In this document: positions 1 to 8,737 of the stretch, piece by piece | How the letters are laid out: every line of letters begins with the position of its first letter | Numbering within the stretch: the first letter of the stretch is position 1 | Assembly (NCBI RefSeq): GCF_014858725.1 | Contig: NZ_AQGV01000009.1 | Location: 62,001 to 126,000 of the forward strand | Reading direction: 5' to 3' | Origin: Pseudoalteromonas aurantia 208 | GTDB lineage: Bacteria; Pseudomonadota; Gammaproteobacteria; Enterobacterales; Alteromonadaceae | DNA length: 64,000 bases | Notes under the pieces: model-generated | What the model was told of the DNA's origin: nothing | The model's database searches: none | The model's input: only the letters and a program-made list of their open reading frames with translations | Translations under genes and position numbers: made by a program

Positions 1-554
1 GAGGGCTCAATGCGATTGAAATAATGCACACCGTCATTGCAAAGCTATTACAGTTAAAAGAAAAGATAAAGAATAAATATTCAATTGAGGATTTTGCAAT
101 CCCCTACCCAACACTTAACCTAGGGCATATTCACGGCGGAGATAATGCAAACCGGATTTGTGGCTGTTGTGAATTACATATTGATATACGCCCGCTCCCA
201 GGGCTTAGTATCCAAGAGTTACAACTGCTGTTACTTAACTCTATAAAATCCATCAATGATGAGTACCCCAATAGCGTCTCGGTGATTGATATGCATGAGC
301 CAATTCCGGCTTTTAATGGTGTAAAAGATAGTGCGTTAGTGAGCCTTGCTGAAAAAATATCAGGGGAAAAAGCGGTTGCGGTAAATTATTGCACGGAGGC
401 CCCCTTTATTCAGCAATTGGGATGCGAGACGATTGTGCTGGGGCCAGGTTCGATTAAACAAGCTCATCAACCCGACGAGTACCTTGCCATGGAAAAAATA
501 GCGCCTTCACAACAGATAATCACGCAGTTGATCAAAAGCTGCTGCTTTGAATAA
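1..554 (+). CDS. argE: acetylornithine deacetylase, C-terminal part (cut by window edge)
   Basis: Acetylornithine deacetylase removes acetate from N-acetylornithine to give ornithine in cytoplasmic arginine synthesis. The reading frame is open from base 3, so the first part, including the main metal-binding residues, lies outside the window. The visible part has the ArgE-typical stretch PYPTLNLGHIHGGD, then NRICGCCELHIDIRPLPG, and near the end NYCTEAPFIQ and GPGSIKQAHQPDEYL, which carries a metal-ligand histidine of the M20 family. These match ArgE better than the related DapE. A bidirectional terminator hairpin follows the stop and separates it from the convergent metalloprotease gene. Only the identity of the truncated 5' part is unseen. 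Confidence 0.95.
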   Translation, partial: GLNAIEIMHTVIAKLLQLKEKIKNKYSIEDFAIPYPTLNLGHIHGGDNANRICGCCELHIDIRPLPGLSIQELQLLLLNSIKSINDEYPNSVSVIDMHEPIPAFNGVKDSALVSLAEKISGEKAVAVNYCTEAPFIQQLGCETIVLGPGSIKQAHQPDEYLAMEKIAPSQQIITQLIKSCCFE

Positions 555-565
555 TGTGATATGAC

Positions 566-591
566 AAAAAAGCGCCGAATGACGCTTTTTT
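566..591. terminator. bidirectional rho-independent terminator
   Basis: AAAAAAGCG (566-574) pairs with CGCTTTTTT (583-591) around an 8-base loop. The A and T runs let it work in both directions, fitting its place between the convergent argE and metalloprotease genes. Confidence 0.8.
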
Positions 592-606
592 AGTCGTTAT
601 TTAATA

Positions 607-3036
607 CTAAATCGGTGAACCTGGTGGGGTTTTGATGGCTTTAAAGCTACCTAACCATTTACCTGAAATTAAAAAGTGCTGTACTTGCTCTGACAAATAA
701 TGCTTAAACGCACTATCGCCTTTACTAACATCATTAAACAATCCGCTCTGCGTATAATCAGCCACCAGCTGCGCTAGATAAAAACGCAGCTGTGCTTGAA
801 CCTCTGGGTCTAATTTATCACTCAAGCTTAATTCAGCCAATTTCTTAGCCGTTAAATACTGCACACGCTGTGCTAGTTTCTCGCCCATTGCGGTGTCTGA
901 ACGGTGGCCAAATACATATCCATATGTCTGACTCAGTAGGTCATCTAAGCTAAACGCTGCTGATGTTCTTGCTCCTTGCTGCGCAACACGATTTAACCTC
1001 TGAGTATTGAATAACAAATTAAGTGTATGGTTAACTGATACTTCAGGTAATGCCATAGCATCAAATGTTAAACCGGTACGTCCATAAACACTTTCTCGTG
1101 TTTTAGACTCCCCATAAGCTTTGGGGGGTAACAACGCCAAAATTGATTCTGGTATTTGTAGTGTCTTTACATCAAGGGTTGCCAACATCGCCTTTAGTGC
1201 CTGTTGTTGCTGTGCTTTTGCAACAACTTGTGCCCCTTTTATGGGATGTTCACCACGTATTTCGTAATCATAATCAACGCCGCCAATCAATTTAACCGCT
1301 GACTCAACTTGAAAACGATGAAATAAATATAATGGCACTAACTTTTCTTCCAATTGTGATAGCGCTTCACCCGTTTGCAAATTATTAATCCCAAACGTGC
1401 TCAAAGCTTGGCTACGCACATCTAACACCCTTAATAACTCTAAAGATGGATCATTACCATTATCCCAAAGATGCGCTGTCGGGTGAGCCCCCCCTTTCGC
1501 TCGCGCATCTCTATCAGAAATAAACTCCAATCCTTGGGTGCGATTTTCAGCCAAAATGGCTTTCAACCCTTGTGCTTCATTACTCGCTGTAAAGTCACTG
1601 TACCCATACTTTATAACTTGCTTATCCCATGCCCCCATGCCTTTTGCATAGCCCTGAGTAATATCCAACTTACCTTCGTTATTAAAGCTCACTAACGGAT
1701 GTGGATAGTCCATTACTGACGCCCTATCTTTAATCGATGCCGAAAAGTTATGTGCAATACCTAAAGTATGCCCTATTTCGTGTGCACTTAGCTGACGAAT
1801 ACGGTCAAGTGCCATGGCATGTAAACGCTCAGTTACTTCATCACCCTTAACAAAAGGTGCAGCTAATGCTTGAGCAATTAAAATATCCTGTCGAACACGC
1901 AAAGAACCCAGCGTAACGTGTCCTTTAATAATTTCACCGGTTCTCGGGTCTATGACTGACGCTCCGTAAGACCAGCCTCGTGTTGCTCTATGCACCCATT
2001 GAATAACGTTATAACGAATATCCATAGGGTCGGCATTTTCTGGTAATATCTCTACTCGAAATGCATTTTTGTATCCTGCGGCAATAAACGCATCATTCCA
2101 CCATGTTGCGCCATCTAATAATGCGGTTTTCACAGGCTCTGGCACACCTGGATCAAGGTAGTAAATAATAGGTTTTATTGGCTCACTCACCGCAGCCACA
2201 GGATCTTTTTTTGCTAAACGATGACGCGGAATATATCGTACATACATCGACTCCCCCAGTGGAACCGAGTAATCTTTATGCTCAATACTCCAATACCCTG
2301 ACTGCGGATGAAATTGACGAGGTGTGTAATTGCTATCAGGCAACTTTACCAAAGAATGGTGCTGATGGACCGTGATTGCATATGGGTCTGCACTGACTTG
2401 ACGTACAAATTCCCCCGGTTTATTGCCTTTAAATGTCAATAAAGCTTCTAATTCGGTATTATCAACAAATGCTTTTGAACGTGGCATAAATACGGCACTT
2501 CGTCCGCTATCTAAACTGAAATTCCCTTGCTTACGTGCTGCAAGGGTGCGACTTACGCCGTGTACATCACTTAAAAGATAAGGGGTATAATCAACCAATA
2601 CACTGTCATCATCTTCAGCAACCACTTTAAAGCCATGGAGTATGCTCGATGCAAATGCTTCTTTCACACTTTGTTGTTCTGCTGCATTGTCTGAACTGGC
2701 TTGATAATACGAGTTTAAAGCACGTAACATCACTTTATTTCCGAAACGTTCAAATTGCACCATATACGTGCCGCCTAGCTGACCTCGGTCTAAACCAATG
2801 TCATTTGAGCCAACACCGTATGGCAAGCTATGCTGTAATAAGAATGGCTGTTTAAGTTTATCAATGTCTAAGTAAATTTTGCCACTATTGTTATCGGCAA
2901 AAAACGTATAATAGCCAGGAAAGTGATTAAGTTTATCAGTAAACTCATCAATAGACTTAATTGCTGCGTGCGCTTGAGTTATCATAGCGCCTAGCAAGGT
3001 GCAGAGAATATAAGGTAGTAACCTAAATTTTTGCAT
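607..3036 (-). CDS. secreted zinc-dependent metalloprotease (DUF5117/DUF4953-like)
   Basis: The predicted product is a large exported zinc metalloprotease of about 809 residues. The extended metzincin zinc site HEIGHTLGIAHNF begins near residue 419, and its two histidines plus a third histidine would bind zinc while E420 is the catalytic base. A methionine-turn-like SVMDYPHP follows. The ATG at 3036 is preferred over an in-frame codon 22 residues upstream, because it gives a clean signal peptide (MQKFRLLPYILCTLLGAM, cleavage near AHA). The order of an N-terminal beta-rich part, central protease domain and C-terminal helical part fits the DUF5118/DUF5117/DUF4953 group. It probably acts in the periplasm or outside the cell. 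It is transcribed alone. Substrate unknown. Confidence 0.85.
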   Translation of the reverse strand: MQKFRLLPYILCTLLGAMITQAHAAIKSIDEFTDKLNHFPGYYTFFADNNSGKIYLDIDKLKQPFLLQHSLPYGVGSNDIGLDRGQLGGTYMVQFERFGNKVMLRALNSYYQASSDNAAEQQSVKEAFASSILHGFKVVAEDDDSVLVDYTPYLLSDVHGVSRTLAARKQGNFSLDSGRSAVFMPRSKAFVDNTELEALLTFKGNKPGEFVRQVSADPYAITVHQHHSLVKLPDSNYTPRQFHPQSGYWSIEHKDYSVPLGESMYVRYIPRHRLAKKDPVAAVSEPIKPIIYYLDPGVPEPVKTALLDGATWWNDAFIAAGYKNAFRVEILPENADPMDIRYNVIQWVHRATRGWSYGASVIDPRTGEIIKGHVTLGSLRVRQDILIAQALAAPFVKGDEVTERLHAMALDRIRQLSAHEIGHTLGIAHNFSASIKDRASVMDYPHPLVSFNNEGKLDITQGYAKGMGAWDKQVIKYGYSDFTASNEAQGLKAILAENRTQGLEFISDRDARAKGGAHPTAHLWDNGNDPSLELLRVLDVRSQALSTFGINNLQTGEALSQLEEKLVPLYLFHRFQVESAVKLIGGVDYDYEIRGEHPIKGAQVVAKAQQQQALKAMLATLDVKTLQIPESILALLPPKAYGESKTRESVYGRTGLTFDAMALPEVSVNHTLNLLFNTQRLNRVAQQGARTSAAFSLDDLLSQTYGYVFGHRSDTAMGEKLAQRVQYLTAKKLAELSLSDKLDPEVQAQLRFYLAQLVADYTQSGLFNDVSKGDSAFKHYLSEQVQHFLISGKWLGSFKAIKTPPGSPI

Positions 3037-3092
3037 ATTCTTACCTTTGTTATTAGTGGTTTTAATGGTCATCATGAGCCAAGTATATAAAA

Positions 3093-3102
3093 TTGTATAC
3101 AA
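3093..3102. promoter_or_regulatory. 10-bp palindrome TTGTATACAA, possible operator
   Basis: A perfect palindrome, TTGTATACAA, lies in the divergent region between the metalloprotease and fbp. Palindromes with a GTATAC core are typical of some GntR-family operators. No regulator is encoded nearby, so the role is a guess. Confidence 0.2.
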
Positions 3103-3193
3103 AGTTCAGCCATTTTAAGACGAAATTCAGCGCGGTTGCTGTTATCTCTCACATTAATTGACTGCAACCAAAACGTTATCAGGATCCAAAACT

Positions 3194-4162
3194 ATGCGTA
3201 GACTGCCCCCAGTGTTAATTGAAGATGGTTGTTCTAGAGAATTACTTTCACTTATTCGTACTATTTTAGCTGCATGTAAAGAAATTTCATTTCGTGTTGG
3301 TCAAGGCGCGCTGTCTGGCGTACTGGGCTCAACATTAGATGAAAATATTCAAGGTGAAACGCAAAAAAAACTTGATGTGTTATCAAACCAACTTCTAAAA
3401 GACATTCTACTTGAATCAGGTTACGTTAAGGCGATTGCTTCTGAGGAAGAAGATTATACCGTTGCGGGAAACCCTGATGCAGACTATATCGTGGCTTTCG
3501 ATCCACTTGATGGCTCATCCAATACCGATATCAATTCATTGGTTGGCACTATTTTTTCAATAATGGTTGCCCCAAAAGATTCTGATCCCGCGGATCCTGC
3601 TATTTTTATGCAGCCGGGTCACCAACAAGTGGCTGCTGGATATGTCTTATATGGACCCTGTACCACATTGGCACTGACGATTGGTAAAGGCACGCGTATT
3701 TTTACACTTGATAAAACACATGGCAGTTTCTTACTTACTGAAGAGTTTGCGCGCATTCCTGAAGAAACTCAGGAATATGCTATTAATGCCTCGAACCAGC
3801 GCCATTGGCAGCCAGCCATGCAGAGCTATATCAATGATTTACAAGCAGGAAGTACGGGGCCTCGCGCAAAAAACTTTAACATGCGCTGGATTGCAGCAAT
3901 GGTAGGTGATGTGCATCGCGTGTTATGTCGTGGTGGTCTATTTACCTACCCTGCCGATACTAAAAACCCAGAAAAACCCTATAAACTGCGTTTACTTTAT
4001 GAGGCAAACCCGATGGCTATGCTTGTAGAGCAAGCTGGCGGCGTTGCTCATACAGGTGAAGAACGTATTATGGATATCGAACCGGATGCTATCCACCAAC
4101 GCGTAGCAGTGATCTTAGGATCGAAAAGTGAAGTAGAAACCTGTTTAAGTTACCACAAGTAA
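3194..4162 (+). CDS. fbp: fructose-1,6-bisphosphatase class 1
   Basis: Class 1 fructose-1,6-bisphosphatase hydrolyses fructose-1,6-bisphosphate to fructose-6-phosphate in gluconeogenesis (cytoplasm). Family hallmarks are visible: [12 protein letters not shown], the acidic SEEED metal site, and the [20 protein letters not shown] metal-binding loop, followed by the sugar-phosphate-binding C-terminal half. I chose the ATG at 3194 (product [17 protein letters not shown], 322 residues) because AGGA sits at good spacing upstream and class 1 proteins of this group start this way. A TTG at 3158 in the same frame is less likely. It is a single-gene unit ending at a hairpin shared with the convergent gene. 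Confidence 0.96.
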   Translation: MRRLPPVLIEDGCSRELLSLIRTILAACKEISFRVGQGALSGVLGSTLDENIQGETQKKLDVLSNQLLKDILLESGYVKAIASEEEDYTVAGNPDADYIVAFDPLDGSSNTDINSLVGTIFSIMVAPKDSDPADPAIFMQPGHQQVAAGYVLYGPCTTLALTIGKGTRIFTLDKTHGSFLLTEEFARIPEETQEYAINASNQRHWQPAMQSYINDLQAGSTGPRAKNFNMRWIAAMVGDVHRVLCRGGLFTYPADTKNPEKPYKLRLLYEANPMAMLVEQAGGVAHTGEERIMDIEPDAIHQRVAVILGSKSEVETCLSYHK

Positions 4163-4180
4163 ATTATTCAGTTAAATAAG

Positions 4181-4208
4181 AAAAATAGCGGCTCTTGCTG
4201 CTATTTTT
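4181..4208. terminator. bidirectional terminator overlapping a stop codon
   Basis: AAAAATAGCGGC (4181-4192) pairs with GCTGCTATTTTT (4197-4208), with one G-T pair and a TCTT loop. It serves fbp and overlaps the last codons of the convergent gene that ends at 4201. Confidence 0.75.
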
Positions 4209-4698
4209 CACAGGCCGCAGACTCGCGAATTAATTGCAACCACGTCTCAAGCGCAATCGAACGTCCAACCAGTGCTATTTTTGGCAACCCCCATGCGTGT
4301 TCAATCCAATCACAAATGCTTTTCTCTAGCGTTGCTTCTAGCTCTAAATACCCTGCATCCAACCAATAATACAGCTCACAATCGAAATCGTCACAGCGGC
4401 TTGCATCTAAATAAACACTACCAATACATTGGTTATTACTTACGGAAAAGACACTAAATGCAAATGCAATTTGCTCTTTAAATTCCTGATGATGCTGGGC
4501 AAGTGAGGCACGATTTTCCTCAAGTGTCATATCTGCTTTAGGCCAGTCCATAATTCCTTTAAAGAAGGTGCTCAAGCGCGTTTGGTTACGCATAACAACC
4601 GCATAGTCAGCCTCCGCAACACTAGGCTCTAAAATCACGAGCTTAAACTGGTTATCTTGATAACCATTGAAAATAATTTTTGGTGTCAACCCATTCAC
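4201..4698 (-). CDS. GNAT-like N-acetyltransferase-fold protein, function unknown
   Basis: A 165-residue protein whose layout resembles GNAT proteins: a beta strand with an internal 'FSVSNNQCIGSVYLD' segment typical of the central strands, then a helix, then 'LVGRSIALETWLQLI' near the C-terminus. The classical acetyl-CoA loop (Q/RxxGxG/A) is not evident, so it may be a degenerate or atypical member. The start is a GTG at 4698 with AAGGG about six bases upstream. It sits 28 bases after the 109-residue gene on the same strand, so the two are probably co-transcribed. No substrate can be inferred. Confidence 0.5.
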   Translation of the reverse strand: MNGLTPKIIFNGYQDNQFKLVILEPSVAEADYAVVMRNQTRLSTFFKGIMDWPKADMTLEENRASLAQHHQEFKEQIAFAFSVFSVSNNQCIGSVYLDASRCDDFDCELYYWLDAGYLELEATLEKSICDWIEHAWGLPKIALVGRSIALETWLQLIRESAACEK

Positions 4699-4726
4699 TT
4701 AAAGCCCTTATTTTTGCTTTTACTTG

Positions 4727-5056
4727 CTATTCTATCAATGTCTGCAGCGTACGTACTTTCTCTAACGTTAATGATCCCATTTGCTCTGGGTTCGCTAGCG
4801 CATACAATGCCCCTTCAATTTGACGATGATCTATATCGCCTCGTATCTCTAACAAGCCAGCCCACAATTCTAACTCATCAATAGCAATATCCAACGATAG
4901 AACACGTTGTAAAACATAAGCTAAGTCCTCACGAGTTAACGTATAAACAACTTTATCTTGCGCAAAGTGTATTAACGCCGAATAAGCGTTTTCTTGCTGC
5001 TCAGTAAAACGTACAACAGCAGTAAGTGCATCTAGGTGGGAGAGAGAGTTAACCAT
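4727..5056 (-). CDS. hypothetical protein, 109 residues
   Basis: A small, acidic, mostly helical cytoplasmic protein with no signal peptide or membrane segment. AGGAA lies just upstream of the ATG. I do not recognise the family. The C-terminal half (ELELWAGLLEIRGDID...) looks like a helical bundle. It is first in a likely two-gene unit with the GNAT-like protein. Confidence 0.6.
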   Translation of the reverse strand: MVNSLSHLDALTAVVRFTEQQENAYSALIHFAQDKVVYTLTREDLAYVLQRVLSLDIAIDELELWAGLLEIRGDIDHRQIEGALYALANPEQMGSLTLEKVRTLQTLIE

Positions 5057-5197
5057 AAGTTCCTGTATCTATTAAATCTGTTGTGCAATTTAGTCACATA
5101 ATGAGCAAAGCATATATTTGCTCAATAACACCTGCCTTCCCAAAGTTATGGTAGTATCTGTGCCTCTTTAAGCATTTTATCTATATGGGTCAAGCTT

Positions 5198-5536
5198 ATG
5201 CACTGTGATGACTGCCAACAAGTTTTATCTTGCACCACAGATGAAAAATGCTGGTGTATGACGCTACCAAACATTATGCCTCTACAATCAGATAAAAACT
5301 GCTTCTGCCGCAGCTGCTTAATCAAAAATACACGTAATTATATTGAAAATATGGCAAATCAACCTATTCAACAGCAACTCAAGCTTGCACAACAGCACGC
5401 CTCTTCCAACTCCTTTTTAGAAGGGCTTGACTACGATATGGAAAATGGCTTGATGGTCATGACCAGATGGGCACATTTAAAGCGCGGTAAATGTTGTGGT
5501 AATGGCTGTCGACACTGTCCATTTTCAAAAGCTTAG
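5198..5536 (+). CDS. cysteine-rich CWC / DUF5522 fusion protein
   Basis: This 112-residue protein joins two small cysteine-rich modules. Residues 1-45 carry the CWC pattern (CDDCQQVLSC, KCWC, CFCRSC), and residues 78-112 carry the DUF5522 signature (GLMVMTRWAHLKRGKCCGNG followed by CRHCPF). Both domains are usually small independent proteins suspected of binding metal. The spacing of cysteine pairs suggests one zinc site or an iron-sulfur-like site in each half. A weak GGGTC motif lies upstream of the ATG. It is convergent with sseA and not clearly part of an operon. The domain calls come from remembered motifs, and the biochemical role is unknown. Confidence 0.75.
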   Translation: MHCDDCQQVLSCTTDEKCWCMTLPNIMPLQSDKNCFCRSCLIKNTRNYIENMANQPIQQQLKLAQQHASSNSFLEGLDYDMENGLMVMTRWAHLKRGKCCGNGCRHCPFSKA

Positions 5537-5556
5537 TGCGGTTATATCATTGTTTA

Positions 5557-6414
5557 TCACTTTAAGTTACTTCCACTTTCACATCTAATGGGTAATTCGT
5601 TACAAAATTGCATATTTCCCCATTCATTCCATGAACCATCATATACTCCGAGCTTAGTATAACCGCATTCATCTGCTGCCAACGCCAATATACAAGCGGT
5701 TACTCCAGAACCACAGCTAAACTGTAAAGCCTTCCCTTCACACCCAAGTAACCTGAATTGCGCTTGCAGCTCCCCTATGGAACGTAACAAGCCTCGTTCA
5801 GTTAATAATGCGTTGTAGTGTAAATTTTTACTATTGGGGATATGACCACTGCGCATACCTGTTCGGGGCTCTTGCTCACAACCCGAAAAACGCAATGGGC
5901 TTCGTGCATCTAACAACAGACTAGACTCGTCTAAAATCGTTCTAAGCACTTCATAACGTTCAACAAATTGCCAATCACCAGCTCCTTGGATAACAGTAAA
6001 GTTCCCCATTGAGTTAGGCGTACTGTGTTGCTGTTGAACAGGAAAACCATGGAGTAGCCACTCTGGCAATCCGCCATCCATTATAAATACGTGCTCGAAC
6101 CCCATACTCTTGAGCATCCACCAGCCTCTCGCAGCTGAAAAAAGCCCAGAATCATCATAAAGTACCACCGTATCATTTTGATTCACGCCTAATTGGCGCA
6201 TGTGTGACTGGAACTGTTTCGCATTACACATCATATTTGATAATTGCGTTTTTGGATCTGATAGTGCATCACTAATATCAAAGCGGCCAGCACCTCGCAC
6301 AACGGCATAAGGCTTGTAAGGGCCTGCCATTCCTGGCTTCACAATCCCAGCATCAAACACAGATACTTTATTTAGATTCTCTGCAACCCAACTACAACTT
6401 TTCACATTTTTCAT
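5557..6414 (-). CDS. sseA: 3-mercaptopyruvate sulfurtransferase (double rhodanese)
   Basis: A 285-residue protein with two rhodanese domains. The first (about residues 10-125) is inactive, and the second carries the catalytic loop CGSGVTA with the nucleophilic cysteine at residue 234. That loop is the signature of 3-mercaptopyruvate sulfurtransferase, whereas thiosulfate sulfurtransferases have a CRxGx[RK] loop. The enzyme moves sulfur from 3-mercaptopyruvate to a thiol acceptor or cyanide. GHIPNSKNLHY, a standard rhodanese element, precedes the active domain. It is monocistronic and convergent with the CWC protein gene. Confidence 0.88.
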   Translation of the reverse strand: MKNVKSCSWVAENLNKVSVFDAGIVKPGMAGPYKPYAVVRGAGRFDISDALSDPKTQLSNMMCNAKQFQSHMRQLGVNQNDTVVLYDDSGLFSAARGWWMLKSMGFEHVFIMDGGLPEWLLHGFPVQQQHSTPNSMGNFTVIQGAGDWQFVERYEVLRTILDESSLLLDARSPLRFSGCEQEPRTGMRSGHIPNSKNLHYNALLTERGLLRSIGELQAQFRLLGCEGKALQFSCGSGVTACILALAADECGYTKLGVYDGSWNEWGNMQFCNELPIRCESGSNLK

Positions 6415-6501
6415 AAGGGCTCTATGTTATAATTTAACTTCAGATATCACGTACTCTAGTACTAAGCCGAATAAAAACAGTAATACACTTTACCCATTGC
6501 T

Positions 6502-7509
6502 ATGAAAATAATAAATAACAAAAAAATTATTGGTCCAATATTAATCGTATTACCCAAATTTATTGGGGATGTCATTAATACGCTGCCCGCATTAGAATTA
6601 TTGAGTAAACTGTATCCCAAGCAAAGCATTTGTGTACTAGCACGTCCCTACTTATGTGAATTATTAAAAAAAACCACCATATCCAACCTCCAAATTATTG
6701 AAGACAAGCGTGATGCCGCTTTTCAAAAGCAATCTTTATTGAGCTTGGCCAAATATCTAAAATCTTATAATTTTTCACTGGCAATACTGTTTAGAGGCTC
6801 ATTACGAGAAGCCATTTTATGTAGATTAGCGCGTATAAAACTCACCGTCGGATATGCACAAAACTTGCGCTCAGGGCTACTGAGTCACGCGCTTAAACTC
6901 AACCCATGCCATCACTATATTCATAGATACTGTCGATTAGTCAACGATACTCATGGTCAGCCTTTTAATGATTACTCTCTACCCACATTAGTACCGAGCC
7001 CATTAGAAAAGGCCCTGCCTTCAAACTCAATCTTAAAAATCGGACTCTATTTTGGTGGTGAGAACAAAGGCAGTCGTCACTACCCCATTGGGTTATCTCA
7101 GCAAATACTCACTCAGTATGCCGATCAGTTTCCGTGTCACTTTTATCTCTTTGGTGATAAAACCGAAAGCAAAGATAATGCACGCTTACAACAACGGTGT
7201 ACTGATAAGAATATACAGCTGACAGACCTAAGTGGTGCCACGACTTTACCCGTACTTATCGATTATATTGCAGTCATGGATTTAATGATTAGCATCGATT
7301 CCGGCCCGATGCATATGGCTTGTGCTGTTAATACCCCCTGTGTCGCGCTTGTCGGTTTCGGCACATCAGCCTGGTCCTCTGTAGAACCCAAAAACAACGC
7401 CTTCAAAGTAATTAGAAATACGAGTAAGAGCCTAATCGAAGCCAATATCATCACGTCAATTACACCAAAAAGTGTGGTGATTGCCGGCAAAAAACTGCTA
7501 GAGCGCTAA
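6502..7509 (+). CDS. glycosyltransferase family 9 (heptosyltransferase-like)
   Basis: A 335-residue GT-B-fold glycosyltransferase. The N-terminus (ILIVLPKFIGDVINTLPALE) matches the GT9 start, where the aspartate of the GD pair is catalytic, and the C-terminal half has the sugar-nucleotide-binding stretch MISIDSGPMHMACAVNTPCV. GT9 enzymes such as WaaC, WaaF and WaaQ add heptose to the lipopolysaccharide core at the cytoplasmic face of the inner membrane. No other LPS core genes lie nearby except the GT25 gene 30 bases downstream, with which it probably forms an operon. The exact sugar cannot be told from sequence. Confidence 0.85.
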   Translation: MKIINNKKIIGPILIVLPKFIGDVINTLPALELLSKLYPKQSICVLARPYLCELLKKTTISNLQIIEDKRDAAFQKQSLLSLAKYLKSYNFSLAILFRGSLREAILCRLARIKLTVGYAQNLRSGLLSHALKLNPCHHYIHRYCRLVNDTHGQPFNDYSLPTLVPSPLEKALPSNSILKIGLYFGGENKGSRHYPIGLSQQILTQYADQFPCHFYLFGDKTESKDNARLQQRCTDKNIQLTDLSGATTLPVLIDYIAVMDLMISIDSGPMHMACAVNTPCVALVGFGTSAWSSVEPKNNAFKVIRNTSKSLIEANIITSITPKSVVIAGKKLLER

Positions 7510-7539
7510 CATTCCCAAACACGCATAGTTTTTGGTATT

Positions 7540-8313
7540 ATGCTTAAAACTTCTTTTACTTATACTGATATGTCATTACCTATATTTGTTATCAATATGA
7601 AGAACAGCGTTGAACGCTGGCAAAAAACGTATAACCGACTCCAGACCTTAGGTCTTGAATGTCAGAGATTTGAAGCCACTGTTGGCAAGTCACTCGATGA
7701 AACAGAAACCTCAAATTGGTATGATCCCACCGCCAATTTAAAAAAGCATCATAGAAATATGACCCCCGGAGAGATTGGCTGCTATGTCAGTCATATGAGA
7801 ATTTGGCAACATATGGCAGCACACAATATTACTGCTGCTATTGTCTTAGAGGACGATTTAATCATTGAAGAACACTTAAAAGAAACGATTGAGCAAGTGG
7901 GTGAATTAGAAAGCTGGGATATGATAAAACTCTCAGACAATCGTGCAAACCCCTTTATTGAAAGTGCATCTTTATCTAAGTCACTGACACTCGGCAGCTA
8001 CCTTAAAGTGCCCAATGGTACACAGGGCTATGCAGTGAGTTTATCTGGTGCTAAAAAGTTATTGCAGAGAAAGCCTTTTTTCAGGCCTGTCGATGTTGAT
8101 ATTCAGTTCCATAGTGAAGTAGAGCTAAATTTAGTGGGTATTAAGCCTTACCCTATCAGTGAAGATCTCTCTTTTGAGAGCGAAATAGCCAATAGCAACG
8201 CCGGCACACATTCCAACCAAAGTACATTTTTGCGAAACTTAAAACACCGCTTTGCCATGTATTTACAGCGCAAACGCGCCTCAGGCGATATCAAACGCAT
8301 AATCAAATCTTAA
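7540..8313 (+). CDS. glycosyltransferase family 25 (LPS-type)
   Basis: A GT25 protein of about 257 residues. It has PIFVINMKNSVERW near the start, PGEIGCYVSHMRIWQ, the metal/nucleotide-binding acidic EDDL at about residue 104, and GTQGYAVSLSGAKKLL in the second half, all typical of LOS/LPS galactosyltransferases (LgtB/LpsA type). The start is uncertain. ATG 7540 is used here, but family alignment favours ATG 7570 (product MSLPIFVINM), and neither has a good ribosome-binding site. It likely acts after the preceding GT9 enzyme on lipopolysaccharide or another glycan. Its 3' end overlaps the convergent globin gene by 11 bases. Confidence 0.85.
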   Translation: MLKTSFTYTDMSLPIFVINMKNSVERWQKTYNRLQTLGLECQRFEATVGKSLDETETSNWYDPTANLKKHHRNMTPGEIGCYVSHMRIWQHMAAHNITAAIVLEDDLIIEEHLKETIEQVGELESWDMIKLSDNRANPFIESASLSKSLTLGSYLKVPNGTQGYAVSLSGAKKLLQRKPFFRPVDVDIQFHSEVELNLVGIKPYPISEDLSFESEIANSNAGTHSNQSTFLRNLKHRFAMYLQRKRASGDIKRIIKS

Positions 8314-8737
8314 TTATTTCGCTACGTAGAGGCGCCATTCTTGCTAATATTTGGTTCTGTAACACATGAGAAACACCTGCTTCATTCATTGCTGTAATAA
8401 GTAGCTCAACGACTATGTTAAAGTCTCGAGTGGTAATATCCATACCTGTGTGTATTTGCACCATAGAATCCCCAGTATATTTGCATGGGCCATCCAACAA
8501 TGCACACATATGCCGGATAAAACCAGTACGAAAGTGCATAACATTGGCCTCTTTAAAATACTGAATGATTGTTGGGTGTCTTCCTATTTCATTGATAAAT
8601 GAGTCGATAATTCGCTCAATAGTAGGTTCACCACCGAGCTGATGGTACAAACTGACGTTCGCTTTAGGCGTAACACACGCATTTAACAATATCACAATGC
8701 AAAGCAGCCCTGTAACACGACCAAATAACCTCCCCAT
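8303..8737 (-). CDS. group 1 truncated hemoglobin with lipoprotein signal
   Basis: A 144-residue protein with a lipoprotein-type signal (VILLNAC, cysteine 21) followed by a group 1 truncated globin: SLYHQLGGEPTIERIIDSF for helices A-B, the region around YFKEANVMHFR, the proximal heme-ligand histidine H96 in QIHTGM, and a C-terminal G/H helix pair. Such globins bind O2 or NO. An exported, membrane-anchored one is unusual, since most are cytoplasmic. The ATG at 8737 overlaps the upstream stop as TGATG, so translation is coupled to the DUF3034 gene. It is last in the four-gene operon. Asparagine at lipobox position -2 is atypical, so lipidation is probable but not certain. Confidence 0.82.
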   Translation of the reverse strand: MGRLFGRVTGLLCIVILLNACVTPKANVSLYHQLGGEPTIERIIDSFINEIGRHPTIIQYFKEANVMHFRTGFIRHMCALLDGPCKYTGDSMVQIHTGMDITTRDFNIVVELLITAMNEAGVSHVLQNQILARMAPLRSEIIKI

